Source: an uncultured Methylopila sp.
GTDB taxonomy: Bacteria; Pseudomonadota; Alphaproteobacteria; Rhizobiales; Methylopilaceae
Length of the DNA stretch: 64,000 nt
Assembly (NCBI GenBank): GCA_902168115.1
Contig: CABHPB010000068.1
Coordinates: 62,001 to 126,000, forward strand
Direction: 5' to 3'
Both the position numbers and the translations under genes were made by a program. Of this stretch, positions 1 to 11,444 are shown piece by piece (position 1 is the first letter of the stretch; every line of letters begins with the position of its first letter). The notes below the pieces were generated by a model. That model made no database searches and was not told the DNA's origin. It saw only the letters and a list, made by a program, of their open reading frames with translations.

Positions 1-83
1 GGAATCGGATCGCCACCATGGACCTCGGTCCGGCTCGCCAAGCTGACCGCGGCCGTCAGCCCGGCGTCAGATTTAAGTTCCAT
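1..83 (-). CDS. N-terminal fragment of a possible Rrf2-type transcriptional regulator (runs off the window)
   Basis: An open frame starts with ATG at 83 and stays open to the window edge, giving 27 complete codons that begin MELKSDAGLTAAVSLA. The spacing of hydrophobic residues resembles the first helix of Rrf2/BadM winged-helix regulators, but the fragment is too short for a firm family call. The start codon lies inside a near-palindrome at 81-96, an arrangement also seen at the clear Rrf2 gene at 32197. No good Shine-Dalgarno sequence is visible, so translation may be leaderless or the start may differ. Confidence 0.4.
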   Translation of the reverse strand, partial: MELKSDAGLTAAVSLASRTEVHGGDPI

Positions 84-96
84 AATATATCTTATG
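81..96. promoter_or_regulatory. AT-rich 16-bp near-palindrome over the start codon of the minus-strand gene
   Basis: The sequence CATAATATATCTTATG matches its own reverse complement at 14 of 16 positions in a region that is otherwise GC-rich. It contains the putative start codon of the 1-83 gene. An autoregulatory operator is an inference from its position and symmetry. Confidence 0.4.
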
Positions 97-218
97 CGAC
101 TCATGGATGGGCGCTTCGGCCTCGATCTTGAGGCGGTTTTCAGGCCCCCGGCCCCGTCGCGCCGCTTGACCGGCAAGCGCCGTTGGGCGACGCGTCGGGC
201 GAACCAGCGGGGCCGAGC

Positions 219-1046
219 ATGACGCCGTCAAGAGACATCGCGCGACTGATCGAGATCATGGCGGCGCTGCGCACGCCCGTCACGGGCTGCCCCTGGGACC
301 TCGAGCAGAGCTTCGGGACGATCGCGCCATACACGATCGAGGAGGCCTACGAGGTCGCCGACGCCATCCAGCGCGGCGACCTGCTGGACCTGCGCGACGA
401 GCTCGGCGACCTGCTGCTGCAGGTCGTCTACCACGCGCGGATGGCCGAGGAGGCCGGCGCCTTCGCCTTCGGCGACGTCGTGGAGGCGATCACCGCCAAG
501 ATGGTCCGCCGCCACCCGCATGTCTTCGGAGACGCTCACGGCCTGAAGACCGACGCCGTCAACGCCCAGTGGGACCGCATCAAGGCCGAGGAGAAGGCGG
601 CGAGGGCAGCCGAGCGCGGGGCGGCGCCGGAGCGCGCGGCGAGCCTGCTGGACGGGATACCGGCCGCCCTGCCCGGCCTCAGCCGCTCTATCAAGCTGCA
701 GCGACAGGCGGCGACGGTCGGGTTCGACTGGGACGACGTCGCGCTCGTCGTCGGCAAGATCCACGAGGAAGCGGAAGAGGTGTCGGAGGCCGTCCGGTCC
801 GGCGACCGCGACGCGATCGAGGACGAGATCGGCGACCTGCTCTGCGCCGTCGCCAATCTCGCGCGCCACGCCGGCGTCGATCCGGAGGCCGCGGTGCGGC
901 GGTCGAACGCCAAGTTCGAGCGGCGGTTCCGGGCGATCGAGGCCGCGCTCGCGGAGCAGGGCCGGACGCCGGCCGACAGCGACCTGACCGAAATGGACGC
1001 GCTCTGGAACGAGGCCAAGGCCGCGGAGCGCAAGGCGGCGGAGTAG
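219..1046 (+). CDS. mazG: Nucleoside triphosphate pyrophosphohydrolase MazG
   Basis: The 275-residue product hydrolyses (d)NTPs to the monophosphate and pyrophosphate, in the cytoplasm, as a pool-cleaning or stress-related enzyme. It has the two-domain MazG layout. The first Mg-binding repeat is EEAYE at residues 41-45, followed by DELGD at 60-64. The second repeat carries EEAEE and then DEIGD. Length is close to E. coli MazG (about 263). I chose ATG 219 over the in-frame TTG at 183 because homologues begin just before the IARLIEIM segment. It is convergent with the esterase that ends at 1065. Confidence 0.93.
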   Translation: MTPSRDIARLIEIMAALRTPVTGCPWDLEQSFGTIAPYTIEEAYEVADAIQRGDLLDLRDELGDLLLQVVYHARMAEEAGAFAFGDVVEAITAKMVRRHPHVFGDAHGLKTDAVNAQWDRIKAEEKAARAAERGAAPERAASLLDGIPAALPGLSRSIKLQRQAATVGFDWDDVALVVGKIHEEAEEVSEAVRSGDRDAIEDEIGDLLCAVANLARHAGVDPEAAVRRSNAKFERRFRAIEAALAEQGRTPADSDLTEMDALWNEAKAAERKAAE

Positions 1047-1064
1047 GGAGCGCCCTGCCCGGTC

Positions 1065-2096
1065 TCAGGCCGCCGGTCGGCTCCCCGGCGCGCCGCGCCC
1101 GGCGGCGGCCTCCGCCTGCGCCGCGTCGCCGGAAGCCTCGAAGATCCCGCGCAGGAAGGCGTTGATCCGCTGAAGGGCGAGCTTGCCCTCGGGCAGGAAG
1201 ATCGCGAAGGCCTGCCAGACATGCGGCATCTGCGGCCAGACCTCGAGGTCGCATACGACCCCCGCCTCCGACAGCCCGGCATGGAGCCTGCGCGCGTCGT
1301 CGAGAAGGATTTCGTCGCTGCCGCACTGGATCAGCGTCGGCGGCAGTCCCGACAGGTCGCCGAAGATCGGCGACAGCAGCGGGTCGCGCCGGTCCGCATC
1401 CGGCGCATAGGCCTGCACGACGCTGGGCAGGCCGTTGACGTGGAGCAGCGGATCGAGCGCCGCGTTCAGCCGAAAACTGTCGCCGGAGGCCGTGAAATCC
1501 ACAAAGGGCGAGAGCCCGACGGCGCCGCCCGGCATCGGTCCGCCCTGCCCCTTCAGCTTTAGCAGCAGCGCGAAGGCCAGGTTGCCGCCGGCCGAGTCGC
1601 CGGCGATGACGAGCCGCGACGGGTCGACGCCGCGTTCGAGCAGATCGAAATAGGCCGCCTCGGCGTCCTCGAGCGCGGCCGGGAACGGGTGCTCCGGCGC
1701 GAGCCGGTAATCCAAAACGACGACCTCGGCCTTCGCCCCGCGCGAAATCCGCCCGGCGATGCCGCGATGGGTCCGGGGCGAACCGCAGACGAAGGCGCCG
1801 CCATGGAGGTAGAGCACGTGACGGTCCGGCTCGCGTCCGAAGGTGTGGATTTCCGCCGGACGGCCGCCGACGGTCGCAGCCCGCCGCGCGACGCCGAAGG
1901 GCTGATCCGGCGCGATGGCGGCGAGCCTCTCCACCGAGCGGCGGATCCGGGCTATGTCGGGGTCGGCGTGGACGCGCGTCTTCACGGCGTAGCGCATCAC
2001 CACCCTGAGCAGCCGCGCCTGCGCGCTGAGCGCGCGGGCCTCGACGAGGCCGCCCACCCGGATCGCCGGACCTGTATCGGGTTGGAAAGGACGCAT
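1065..2096 (-). CDS. Alpha/beta hydrolase of the hormone-sensitive lipase (HSL) family
   Basis: This is a 343-residue cytoplasmic carboxylesterase-type hydrolase. The oxyanion-hole motif HGGAF is at about residue 98 and the nucleophile motif GDSAGGN places Ser near 168. A C-terminal SDEIL segment and MPHVW supply the likely acid and His of the triad. This is the HSL (bacterial family IV) pattern, and the substrate cannot be read from sequence. ATG 2096 is preferred to the longer open frame reaching 2174, whose first 26 residues look non-coding and would leave only 11 bp before parE. The gene is divergent from parE. Confidence 0.85.
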   Translation of the reverse strand: MRPFQPDTGPAIRVGGLVEARALSAQARLLRVVMRYAVKTRVHADPDIARIRRSVERLAAIAPDQPFGVARRAATVGGRPAEIHTFGREPDRHVLYLHGGAFVCGSPRTHRGIAGRISRGAKAEVVVLDYRLAPEHPFPAALEDAEAAYFDLLERGVDPSRLVIAGDSAGGNLAFALLLKLKGQGGPMPGGAVGLSPFVDFTASGDSFRLNAALDPLLHVNGLPSVVQAYAPDADRRDPLLSPIFGDLSGLPPTLIQCGSDEILLDDARRLHAGLSEAGVVCDLEVWPQMPHVWQAFAIFLPEGKLALQRINAFLRGIFEASGDAAQAEAAAGRGAPGSRPAA

Positions 2097-2185
2097 TCGG
2101 ATCTGACCTGAGGCGGCGCGGCCGCTCGGCTTATGCAACACTGCGGACCGCGGTCCGCCAAGACGAATCAACAATCAGGGCAAAC

Positions 2186-4225
<2,040 letters not shown>

Positions 4226-4296
4226 GCGCCGCCCGCGGGGCGACGCCCTATCTGGCGTTAGACTGTTGCGACGGGGCGCGTCGCGGGGAGTCCGCC

Positions 4297-4794
4297 GTGA
4301 ATGTTTTCATCCGTCTGGTTCTGCCGATCGCGCTTGCAGGCCTCGCTGTGCCTGCCGGCGCGCAGGCGCCCTCCCAGCAGGCGCCCTCCCCGCCTCCCGC
4401 CGCGGATCAGCCGGCGGGCGAGGCCGAACGCCAGCCCGTGGCCGGCGACAAGATCGGCGTCCCGGCGCGGGTCTGGGCAGTGCGGATCGCCGGCGGCTGG
4501 GAGGCGAACGGCAAGAAGGGCTTTTCGCGGGTGATCGGCGCCTTCGAGGGCGACCGCCAGAAGCTGACCGTGCAGTGGCTCGCCGAACCCGACGGCCAGG
4601 TCATCGACGCCGTCGACCTCAGCGACGACGAGGCCGCCAAGCTGACCTTCGGCGACATCCGCGCCGAACCCGAGGAGAAGGGCGGCATCACCGTCTTTCT
4701 GGACACCGTCCCCGACAATGACGGCCTGCGCGACACCTGGGTGCTGGTCATCGGCGATCCGGGCGACGTCCGCTTCGGCCCGGCGACGAACTGA
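4297..4794 (+). CDS. Small secreted protein of unknown function
   Basis: The predicted product has 165 residues. It starts with a signal peptide (about residues 1-23, hydrophobic core then AGAQA) followed by a Pro/Ala/Gln-rich linker. The remaining ~110 residues look like a compact, acidic, beta-rich periplasmic domain, with no family I can name. I chose GTG 4297 because GGGGAG lies about 7 nt upstream and because the signal peptide then sits at the N terminus. The open frame upstream overlaps the parE stop and would spoil the signal. It follows parE at a 71-bp gap and may be co-transcribed with it. Confidence 0.7.
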   Translation: MNVFIRLVLPIALAGLAVPAGAQAPSQQAPSPPPAADQPAGEAERQPVAGDKIGVPARVWAVRIAGGWEANGKKGFSRVIGAFEGDRQKLTVQWLAEPDGQVIDAVDLSDDEAAKLTFGDIRAEPEEKGGITVFLDTVPDNDGLRDTWVLVIGDPGDVRFGPATN

Positions 4795-4948
4795 ACGCCG
4801 CATCAGGGCCAATTCTCGGCCGCGAAGTTGACTTTCGGGCCGAAAGGCCTCATTTCCCAACGCGATCGTCGGTCCGAAGCGTGTTCCGCACGCGGACTTT
4901 CGTGGCTGCGGCTCCCTGCTGCGCCCGACTCGATCGCATAAGGACGAC

Positions 4949-6421
4949 ATGAGCTTTTCCGAACTCGGCCTCAGCCCGAAGGTGCTCGCCGCCGTCGAGG
5001 CGTCCGGCTACACCACTCCGACGCCCATCCAGGCGGCCGCGATCCCGCATGTTCTCGCGCGCCGGGACGTGCTCGGCATCGCGCAGACCGGCACCGGCAA
5101 GACGGCTTCCTTCACCCTGCCGATGCTGACGCGGCTCGAAAGCGGGCGCGCCCGCGCACGCATGCCGCGCACGCTGATCCTCGAGCCGACGCGCGAACTC
5201 GCCGCGCAGGTCGAGGAGAGCTTCGTCAAGTATGGGCAGAACCATAAACTGTCGCTCGCGCTGCTGATCGGCGGCGTCTCATTCGGCGATCAGGACGCCA
5301 AGCTCTCCCGGGGCGTCGACGTGCTGATCGCGACGCCGGGACGGCTGCTCGACCATTCCGAGCGCGGCAAGCTTCTCCTGACCGGCATCGAGATCCTCGT
5401 CATCGACGAGGCCGACCGCATGCTGGACATGGGCTTCATCCCGGACATCGAGCGCGTCTGCAAGCTGATCCCGGGCTCGCGCCAGACGCTGTTCTTCTCG
5501 GCCACCATGCCGCCAGAGATCCAGCGCCTGACCGACCAGTTCCTGCGCGACCCCGAGCGCATCGAGGTCGCCCGCCCCGCGACCACCGCGGCCACCGTCA
5601 CGCAGTTGCTGGTCGCGTCCAGCTCGGAGTCGTCCGAGAAGCGCGACGCCCTGCGGCGCGTCATCCGCGGAAGCGAGAACTTCAAGAACGCCATCGTCTT
5701 CTGCAACAGGAAGCGCGATGTCGGCGTGGTCTACAACTCGCTGAAGAAGCACGGCTTCAAGGTCGCCGCGCTCCATGGCGACCTCGACCAGCGCTCCCGC
5801 ATGGCGGCGCTCGACAGCTTCAAGACCGGCGAGGTTTCGCTGCTTGTCGCGAGCGACGTCGCCGCGCGGGGCCTCGACATCCCGGACGTCAGCCACGTCA
5901 TCAACTACGACGTGCCGATCCACGCCGAGGATTACGTCCACCGCATCGGCCGCACCGGCCGCGCGGGCCGCTCGGGCGTCGCGCTCAGCCTCGTGACGCC
6001 GGCCGACGGCAAGCACCTGGCCGCCATCGAGCACATGACCGGCAAGACGATCGAGTGGCGCGGCGACGCGCTCGACCCCGAAGAAATGGCATCCGCCGGC
6101 CGGCGCGGTTCGGACGGCCGCTCCAAGCGACGCGGCGGGGACGCCGAACGCCCGAAGCGCGAAGGCCGCCGGGGCCGCTCCGGCAAGTCGAAGGACGAGG
6201 CTGTGTCCGCCGCCGCGCCCGAGCCGGCCGCGGAGCCGCGCCGCGCCGACGCGCCGCGCCGCGCGGACTCCAAGTCGAGGTCGCCCTCGCCCGCCCCGGC
6301 GCCCGCCGCCGCTGGCGGCCGCAACCGGCATAGGGATTCCGAGGACGGCGGCGAACGCGTCGTCGGGCTCGGCGATCACGTTCCCGCGTTCCTGCTGCGC
6401 CCGGTGCGTCTCAAGGCCTGA
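4949..6421 (+). CDS. DEAD-box ATP-dependent RNA helicase, RhlE-like
   Basis: A 490-residue cytoplasmic RNA helicase for ribosome assembly, RNA decay or cold adaptation. All core motifs are present: the Q motif near residue 26, AQTGTGKT (I), PTRELAAQ (Ia), TPGR (Ib), DEAD (II), SAT (III) and HRIGRTGRAGR (VI). After about residue 370 comes a basic low-complexity tail rich in Arg, Gly, Pro and Ala, as in RhlE-type proteins, which probably adds RNA affinity. The 150-bp leader is unusually long for this window, but I see no defined cold-shock element. A GC-rich hairpin follows the stop without a T run. Confidence 0.93.
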   Translation: MSFSELGLSPKVLAAVEASGYTTPTPIQAAAIPHVLARRDVLGIAQTGTGKTASFTLPMLTRLESGRARARMPRTLILEPTRELAAQVEESFVKYGQNHKLSLALLIGGVSFGDQDAKLSRGVDVLIATPGRLLDHSERGKLLLTGIEILVIDEADRMLDMGFIPDIERVCKLIPGSRQTLFFSATMPPEIQRLTDQFLRDPERIEVARPATTAATVTQLLVASSSESSEKRDALRRVIRGSENFKNAIVFCNRKRDVGVVYNSLKKHGFKVAALHGDLDQRSRMAALDSFKTGEVSLLVASDVAARGLDIPDVSHVINYDVPIHAEDYVHRIGRTGRAGRSGVALSLVTPADGKHLAAIEHMTGKTIEWRGDALDPEEMASAGRRGSDGRSKRRGGDAERPKREGRRGRSGKSKDEAVSAAAPEPAAEPRRADAPRRADSKSRSPSPAPAPAAAGGRNRHRDSEDGGERVVGLGDHVPAFLLRPVRLKA

Positions 6422-6529
6422 GCGCGCTTTGGCGCGCCGGGAACGTTAACTCCAACTTCATCGTCCGTCGCAAAAACTGACCTCACCTACGGAACGGATT
6501 CACCGGCCGTCGGCGACGGAGCGAACGGA

Positions 6530-7597
6530 GTGCGCGCGAAGAGCGATTACGAACGGACGATCGCCTTCTGCGACGCGGCGGTCCAGCGCATTCGCGTCCA
6601 CGGCCACCCCGCCTACCCGCGCAACTATGAGCTCTGGTACACCTACGCCACGGGCTACAACGCCGCGCTCAACCGGGCGATCAACGAGGCGTTGCAGCGA
6701 AGCGCGACGATCAACGAATCCGATCTCGACCTGCTCTACGAGACCTACCTGTCGCCGCTGCGGCTCTCGGAGCGCGTCGACAGCGTCGGCACGCGCATCC
6801 TCGCCGAAATCAAGGAGGTCGCCAGCGTCCTGAAGGATGCGCGCGACCAGAGCGGCGACTACGCCCGCACGCTCGAACGGCTCGCCACGGAAACCGAAGG
6901 CCTCGGCGAGGTCGGCGACATTCTCGGAACGATCGCGCGCGGCATGCTGTCCGCGACCGCGACGATGATTGCGAAGACGCACGATCTCGAATCGCAGCTC
7001 GCCGCCTCGCAGGACGAGATGCAGGAGCTGCACAACGCGCTCGAGGTGATCCGCGCGGAATCGCTCACCGACCCGCTGACCGGGCTCGCCAACCGCAAGT
7101 TCCTGCAGGGAACGCTGGACCGCGCGATCGCGGACGCCGCGGAGTCCGGCCAGCGCTTCTCGATCCTCGTGGTCGACATCGACCACTTCAAGGCGTTCAA
7201 CGACAATTACGGCCACCTCACCGGCGACCAGGTGCTGCGGCTCGTCGCGCTGGCGCTGAAGCAGAACGTCAAGGGCCAGGATCTGGCCGCCCGCTTTGGC
7301 GGCGAAGAGTTCGCGATCATCCTGCCCGACACCGCCCTGTCCGGCGCTTCGGCCGTCGCGGACCGCATCCGCCGCGCCGTGATGACCAAGGACCTGGTGA
7401 AGCGCTCGACCGGCGAACACCTCGGCCGCATCACGGTCTCGATCGGCGTCTCCACCTGGCGGCGCGGCGACAGCGGCCAGACGGTCGTCGACCGCGCGGA
7501 CCGCTGCATGTACGCGGCCAAGCGGAACGGCCGGAACATGGTCGTCGCCGAGGACGACCCGCGCGTCGCGGAAGACGAGTTCGGAAGGGTCGCCTGA
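6530..7597 (+). CDS. GGDEF-domain protein, probable diguanylate cyclase
   Basis: The 355-residue protein should make cyclic di-GMP from two GTP. An N-terminal domain of about 170 residues, all-helical and ending in a likely coiled coil, precedes the GGDEF domain that opens with DPLTGLANR at 181-189. The active-site signature is GGEEF at 257-261, a functional variant. The position of the inhibitory RxxD site reads KGQD, so product inhibition may be weak. No membrane segment is visible, suggesting a soluble sensor. GTG 6530 is the start, preceded by an AACGGAG-like ribosome-binding site. The N-terminal domain resembles one found often in rhizobial cyclases; its signal is unknown. Confidence 0.9.
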   Translation: MRAKSDYERTIAFCDAAVQRIRVHGHPAYPRNYELWYTYATGYNAALNRAINEALQRSATINESDLDLLYETYLSPLRLSERVDSVGTRILAEIKEVASVLKDARDQSGDYARTLERLATETEGLGEVGDILGTIARGMLSATATMIAKTHDLESQLAASQDEMQELHNALEVIRAESLTDPLTGLANRKFLQGTLDRAIADAAESGQRFSILVVDIDHFKAFNDNYGHLTGDQVLRLVALALKQNVKGQDLAARFGGEEFAIILPDTALSGASAVADRIRRAVMTKDLVKRSTGEHLGRITVSIGVSTWRRGDSGQTVVDRADRCMYAAKRNGRNMVVAEDDPRVAEDEFGRVA

Positions 7598-7624
7598 GGT
7601 TCAGGCGCCCTCCCCGGCCGCGCG

Positions 7625-8731
7625 TCACGCGGCCTTGCTGACCCCGTCCAGAGCCGGATAGTCGGTGTAGCCCTCAGCTGCGCCGCCGTAGAACGTCGCC
7701 TGGTCCGGATCGGCCAGCGGCGCGCCCTTGCGGATGCGGTCGACGAGGTCCGGATTCGAGATGAACCAGCGGCCGAAGGCGACCGCGTCCACCGCGCCGG
7801 AGGCGACGCGCTCGGCGGCCAGGGCCGGATCGTAGCCGTTGTTGCCGAAATAGGCGCCCTTGAAGGCCTGCCTGAGGATCGACAGGTCGAAGCCGCCGGT
7901 GTCGCGCTCGCCGCCGGTCGCGCCCTCGACGAGGTGGAGATAGGCGAGGCCGAGATCCGACAGCCGCTCGACCGCATAGGTGAACAGCGGGCCGGGGTTG
8001 CTGTCGGCGATGTCGTTGAACGGGCTCAGCGGCGACAACCTCACGCCGACTCGGTCCGCGCCGAACACCCTGGCGGCGGCCTCGGTGGCCTCGAGAAGGA
8101 AGCGCGTGCGGTTCTCAATCGAGCCGCCATAGGCGTCGGCGCGCCTGTTGGTCCCGTCGCGCAGGAACTGGTCGATCAGGTAGCCGTTCGCGCCGTGGAT
8201 CTCGACGCCGTCGAAGCCGGCCGCCTTGGCGTTCGAGGCCGCCTCGCCGTACTGCGCAATGACGCCCGGAATTTCATCGAGCTCTAGGGCGCGCGGCTCG
8301 ACGAGGTCCTTGAAGCCAGTCTCTGTGAAGGTCTGGCCCTTGGCCGTGATCGCGGAGGGGGCGACCGGCCGGGCCCGGCCTGGCTGCAGGTCGGGATGCG
8401 AGATGCGGCCGACGTGCCAGAGCTGCAGCACGATGCGCCCGCCCTTTTCGTGCACGGCGTCGGTGACGGCCTTCCAGCCCTCGACCTGAGCTGCCGAATA
8501 GACGCCCGGGGTCCAGGCGTAGCCCTGACCCTGCGGCATGTTCTGCGTCGCCTCGGACACGATGAGGCCGGCGGAGGCGCGCTGCGCGTAATATTCGACA
8601 TTGAGCGCGTGAGGCGCGAGCGAGCCGTGGTCGGCGCGGTTGCGCGTGAGCGGCGCCATGACGATGCGGTTGGAAAGCTCGATCGCGCCCGCCTTGAGCG
8701 GCGCGAAGAGAGCGGAGACGTCCTGCGACAT
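7625..8731 (-). CDS. Old Yellow Enzyme family alkene reductase (NemA-like)
   Basis: A 368-residue FMN-dependent TIM-barrel enzyme that reduces activated C=C bonds or nitro groups using NAD(P)H. Visible family marks are the N-terminal LSNRIVMAPLTRNRA segment, the substrate-binding pair in VEIHGANGYLIDQFL and the YGGSIENRTRF motif. Length fits the NemA/xenobiotic reductase class. ATG 8731 is preferred to the longer open frame because homologues begin at about MSQDVSALFAPLKAG. It is convergent with the GGDEF gene. The physiological substrate is unknown; a detoxification role is inferred from the family. Confidence 0.92.
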   Translation of the reverse strand: MSQDVSALFAPLKAGAIELSNRIVMAPLTRNRADHGSLAPHALNVEYYAQRASAGLIVSEATQNMPQGQGYAWTPGVYSAAQVEGWKAVTDAVHEKGGRIVLQLWHVGRISHPDLQPGRARPVAPSAITAKGQTFTETGFKDLVEPRALELDEIPGVIAQYGEAASNAKAAGFDGVEIHGANGYLIDQFLRDGTNRRADAYGGSIENRTRFLLEATEAAARVFGADRVGVRLSPLSPFNDIADSNPGPLFTYAVERLSDLGLAYLHLVEGATGGERDTGGFDLSILRQAFKGAYFGNNGYDPALAAERVASGAVDAVAFGRWFISNPDLVDRIRKGAPLADPDQATFYGGAAEGYTDYPALDGVSKAA

Positions 8732-8857
8732 CTGAAAAGCTCCGGTCGTTGATGTGGATTGGGCGGTTCGCCCGGATGGCTCGGGAGAACACATAGGTCG
8801 GGATCGCCGCGACGCACCCCATGCCGTCATTGCTTTTGGGGAAGCGAAGCTTTGCGG

Positions 8858-9211
8858 CTAGGGCCTGGCGGCCGTCCAGCGTTTCGGCTTGCGCGCCGCA
8901 TCGGCGACGGCGAGAGCGCGGCGCGCCCAAACCGCCATCTCGTCGGGATCCTCGAGCAGGCGCTCGGGGGCGCGGCGATAGGAGGTGAGCACGCGCCTGC
9001 CGCCCCTGGCGTCGTAGCCGAAGGCCTCGCAGCCCTCGCGCTCGAACTCGGCGGCCGTGGAGTCGTCGCTCTTGAGGTAAAGCACGCCGCGCGCCTCGAG
9101 CGCGAACATCCGCTCGCCGACGAAGACGCCGGACCCGCCGAACATGCGCTTGCAACGCACTGGCCCGAACGAGGCGAAGATCTCCTCGGCGCGATCGGGA
9201 TCGAGCGCCAT
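8858..9211 (-). CDS. TfoX/Sxy N-terminal domain protein
   Basis: A 117-residue protein matching the TfoX N-terminal domain: KRMFGGSGVFVGERMFALEARGVLYLK is the characteristic beta-rich core (quoted part shortened here to RMFGGSGVFVGERMFAL). The C-terminal TfoX domain is absent, as is normal in alphaproteobacteria. In Haemophilus and Vibrio, TfoX/Sxy activates competence genes through CRP, but a competence role here is not supported by context. The ATG overlaps the stop of the Fe-S carrier gene by one base (TGATG), so translation is probably coupled. Confidence 0.82.
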   Translation of the reverse strand: MALDPDRAEEIFASFGPVRCKRMFGGSGVFVGERMFALEARGVLYLKSDDSTAAEFEREGCEAFGYDARGGRRVLTSYRRAPERLLEDPDEMAVWARRALAVADAARKPKRWTAARP

Positions 9212-9597
9212 CAGGCGACGGGCTGGTAGCTTTCGGGAAGCGCCGGCGTGATCGAGACCGACTCGCCGCAGCCGCAGGCCGAAACCTGGTTCGGATTGCT
9301 GAAGACGAAGCGCTGCGTGAGCTTCTCGGTCACGAAGTCCATCTCCGTGCCGAGCAAGTAGAGCACCGCCTTGGGGTCGATCAGCACGGTGACGCCCTTG
9401 TCCTCGACGACCTCGTCGAGCGGGCCGGCCGCGGCGGCGTAGTCGAGCGTGTACTCCATCCCCGCGCAGCCGCCGGTCTTCACGCCGATCCGAAGCCCAG
9501 CGACGGGCGTCTCGGAGCGGGCGATGATCGACTTCACGCGGTTGGCGGCGCGATCGGTCAGCGTGATGACCTTGGGACGCGGGCGGCTCGGCGCCAT
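9211..9597 (-). CDS. sufA: A-type iron-sulfur cluster carrier (SufA/ErpA/IscA family)
   Basis: A 128-residue scaffold or carrier protein delivering Fe-S clusters to apo-proteins. The three conserved cysteine ligands are visible: C44 in KTGGCAGMEY and C108/C110 in ACGCGES near the C terminus. In rhizobia such a gene usually ends the suf operon, but no other suf gene is next to it in this window. It is the first gene of a two-gene unit with the TfoX-like protein and is divergent from map across 169 bp. The exact subtype (SufA versus ErpA) cannot be settled from the sequence. Confidence 0.9.
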   Translation of the reverse strand: MAPSRPRPKVITLTDRAANRVKSIIARSETPVAGLRIGVKTGGCAGMEYTLDYAAAAGPLDEVVEDKGVTVLIDPKAVLYLLGTEMDFVTEKLTQRFVFSNPNQVSACGCGESVSITPALPESYQPVA

Positions 9598-9766
9598 CGG
9601 AAAACTCCTTCGAAGCGCAACAGATGCGTCGCTTCGACCGACAAGATAGGCAATTTCACCCGTGGTTGCGAGAGGCGCGCCGTCGCCGCGGCCCGGCCGC
9701 CGCGCCTCGCTTGGCTCGGCGCGCGCAAGACCTTATCTTGGCGGAACTCTCTGACACGGACCTTTC

Positions 9767-10594
9767 ATGACCTTCGTCGAAGCCGCCAACGCTCCTCTCC
9801 GCAAGACCGGAGCGATCAAGCTCTATGGCCCCGATGCCTTCGAGGGCATGCGGAAGGCCGGCCGGCTGGTGGCCGAGGCGCTCGATCTTCTCGGCGACAT
9901 GGTCGCGCCGGGCGTGACGACGGAAGCGCTCGACAAGCGCGCGCTGGAGTTCGGGCTCGACAACGGCGCCCTGCCCGCCTGCCTCTACTACCGCGGCTAC
10001 TCTCACACGATCTGCACGTCGATCAATCACGTGGTCTGCCACGGCATTCCGAACGACAAGCCGCTGCGCGAGGGCGACGTCGTCAACATCGACGTCACAT
10101 ACATCCTCGACGGCTGGCACGGCGACTCGAGCCGCATGTACGCCGTCGGCCCGATCCCGCGCCGCGCCGAGCGGCTGATCGAGATCACGCATGAGTCGCT
10201 GAAGCGCGGCGTCGCCGCCATAAAGCCAGGCGCGACCACGGGCGACATCGGCGCGGCGATCCAGGATTATGCGGAAGGCGAGCGCTGCTCGGTGGTCCGC
10301 GACTTCTGCGGCCACGGCATCGGCCGCCTGTTCCACGACGAGCCGAACATCCTGCACTACGGCCGCCGCGGCGAGGGCGTGCCGCTGAAGCCCGGCATGC
10401 TGTTCACGATCGAGCCGATGATCAATCTCGGCCGCCCGCACGTGAAGATCCTCGGCGACGGCTGGACCGCGGTCACGCGGGACCGGTCGCTGTCTGCGCA
10501 GTTCGAGCACATGGTCGGCGTGACCGAGGACGGCTGCGAGGTCTTCACCTATTCGCCGCGCGGCACCGAGATGCCGACGTTCCAGCAGGGCTGA
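9767..10594 (+). CDS. map: Type I methionine aminopeptidase
   Basis: A 275-residue dimetal enzyme that removes the initiator methionine from new proteins. The five metal ligands are readable: Asp in VVNIDVTY, Asp in [10 protein letters not shown], His in GHGIGRLFH, Glu in FTIEPM and Glu in SAQFEHM. Length matches the type Ia bacterial enzyme (about 265-275). The start is ATG 9767. radC follows on the same strand 85 bp later, a neighbour pair common in alphaproteobacteria. Confidence 0.96.
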   Translation: MTFVEAANAPLRKTGAIKLYGPDAFEGMRKAGRLVAEALDLLGDMVAPGVTTEALDKRALEFGLDNGALPACLYYRGYSHTICTSINHVVCHGIPNDKPLREGDVVNIDVTYILDGWHGDSSRMYAVGPIPRRAERLIEITHESLKRGVAAIKPGATTGDIGAAIQDYAEGERCSVVRDFCGHGIGRLFHDEPNILHYGRRGEGVPLKPGMLFTIEPMINLGRPHVKILGDGWTAVTRDRSLSAQFEHMVGVTEDGCEVFTYSPRGTEMPTFQQG

Positions 10595-10679
10595 GGCCGC
10601 GGGGGCTTCTCCCTGCGTCCCGCTTGCGGTTTCGCCTGGTCCGACCACACCATGGCGGCGTTCAGCTGGACGCCGTTTC

Positions 10680-11444
10680 ATGCCGCAGACCAAGTCGTCG
10701 CCGAAGCCCGGACCGAAGGCCTCGATCGCTCCGGCGCTGCCAGGTCTCGGCGAAGCGGCCGGCGTTGCTGACGATCCGCACTATCTCGGCCATCGCGCCC
10801 GACTGAAGGCGCGCTTCCTCGACGGCGGCCCGGAATCCCTGCCCGACTACGAGCTTATGGAGCTGGTGCTGTTCCGCACGCTGCCCCGCGCCGACGTCAA
10901 GCCGCTGGCGAAGCAGCTGATCTCGACCTTCGGCTCGTTCGCCGACGTGCTCGCGGCGCCCTATGAGCGGCTGGTCGAGATCAAGGGGATCAAGGACGCC
11001 ACCGCGACCGACTTCAAGGTGATCGAAGCCGCCGCGCGCCGCTTCGCCAAGGGCGCCATCGGCAAGCGGCCTGTGCTGTCGTCCTGGTCCGCGCTGATCG
11101 ACTACTGCCGCACCGCGATGGCGTTCGACGACCGCGAGCGGTTCCGCATCCTGTTCCTCGACAAGAAGAACGCGCTGATCGCCGACGAGGTGCAGCAGAC
11201 CGGCACGATCGATCACACGCCGGTCTATCCGCGTGAGGTCGTGCGCCGGGCGCTCGAACTGCGCGCGACGGCGCTGATCCTCGTCCACAACCATCCCTCG
11301 GGCGACCCGACGCCGAGCCGCGCCGACATCGAGATGACGCGCACGATCGTCGAGGTCGCAAAGCCGCTCGGGATCGCGATCCACGACCACGTCATCGTCG
11401 GCCGGGACGGTCACGCCAGCTTCCGGGGGCTGAAACTTCTCTAG
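10680..11444 (+). CDS. radC: RadC family protein (JAB1/MPN domain)
   Basis: The 254-residue protein has a helix-hairpin-helix-like N-terminal half ([16 protein letters not shown]) and a C-terminal JAB1/MPN metalloprotease-like fold with the zinc motif [14 protein letters not shown]. It is annotated historically as a DNA repair protein, but the family's true activity is unresolved. The Lys/Pro-rich first 20 residues are poorly conserved, so the start might be somewhat further in. It lies downstream of map. Confidence 0.93.
   Translation: MPQTKSSPKPGPKASIAPALPGLGEAAGVADDPHYLGHRARLKARFLDGGPESLPDYELMELVLFRTLPRADVKPLAKQLISTFGSFADVLAAPYERLVEIKGIKDATATDFKVIEAAARRFAKGAIGKRPVLSSWSALIDYCRTAMAFDDRERFRILFLDKKNALIADEVQQTGTIDHTPVYPREVVRRALELRATALILVHNHPSGDPTPSRADIEMTRTIVEVAKPLGIAIHDHVIVGRDGHASFRGLKLL

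Noticed and set aside
8858..9211. A natural-competence locus suggested by the TfoX-like gene
   Set aside because: Only the N-terminal TfoX domain is present, as in many non-competent alphaproteobacteria, and no com or pil genes are nearby.
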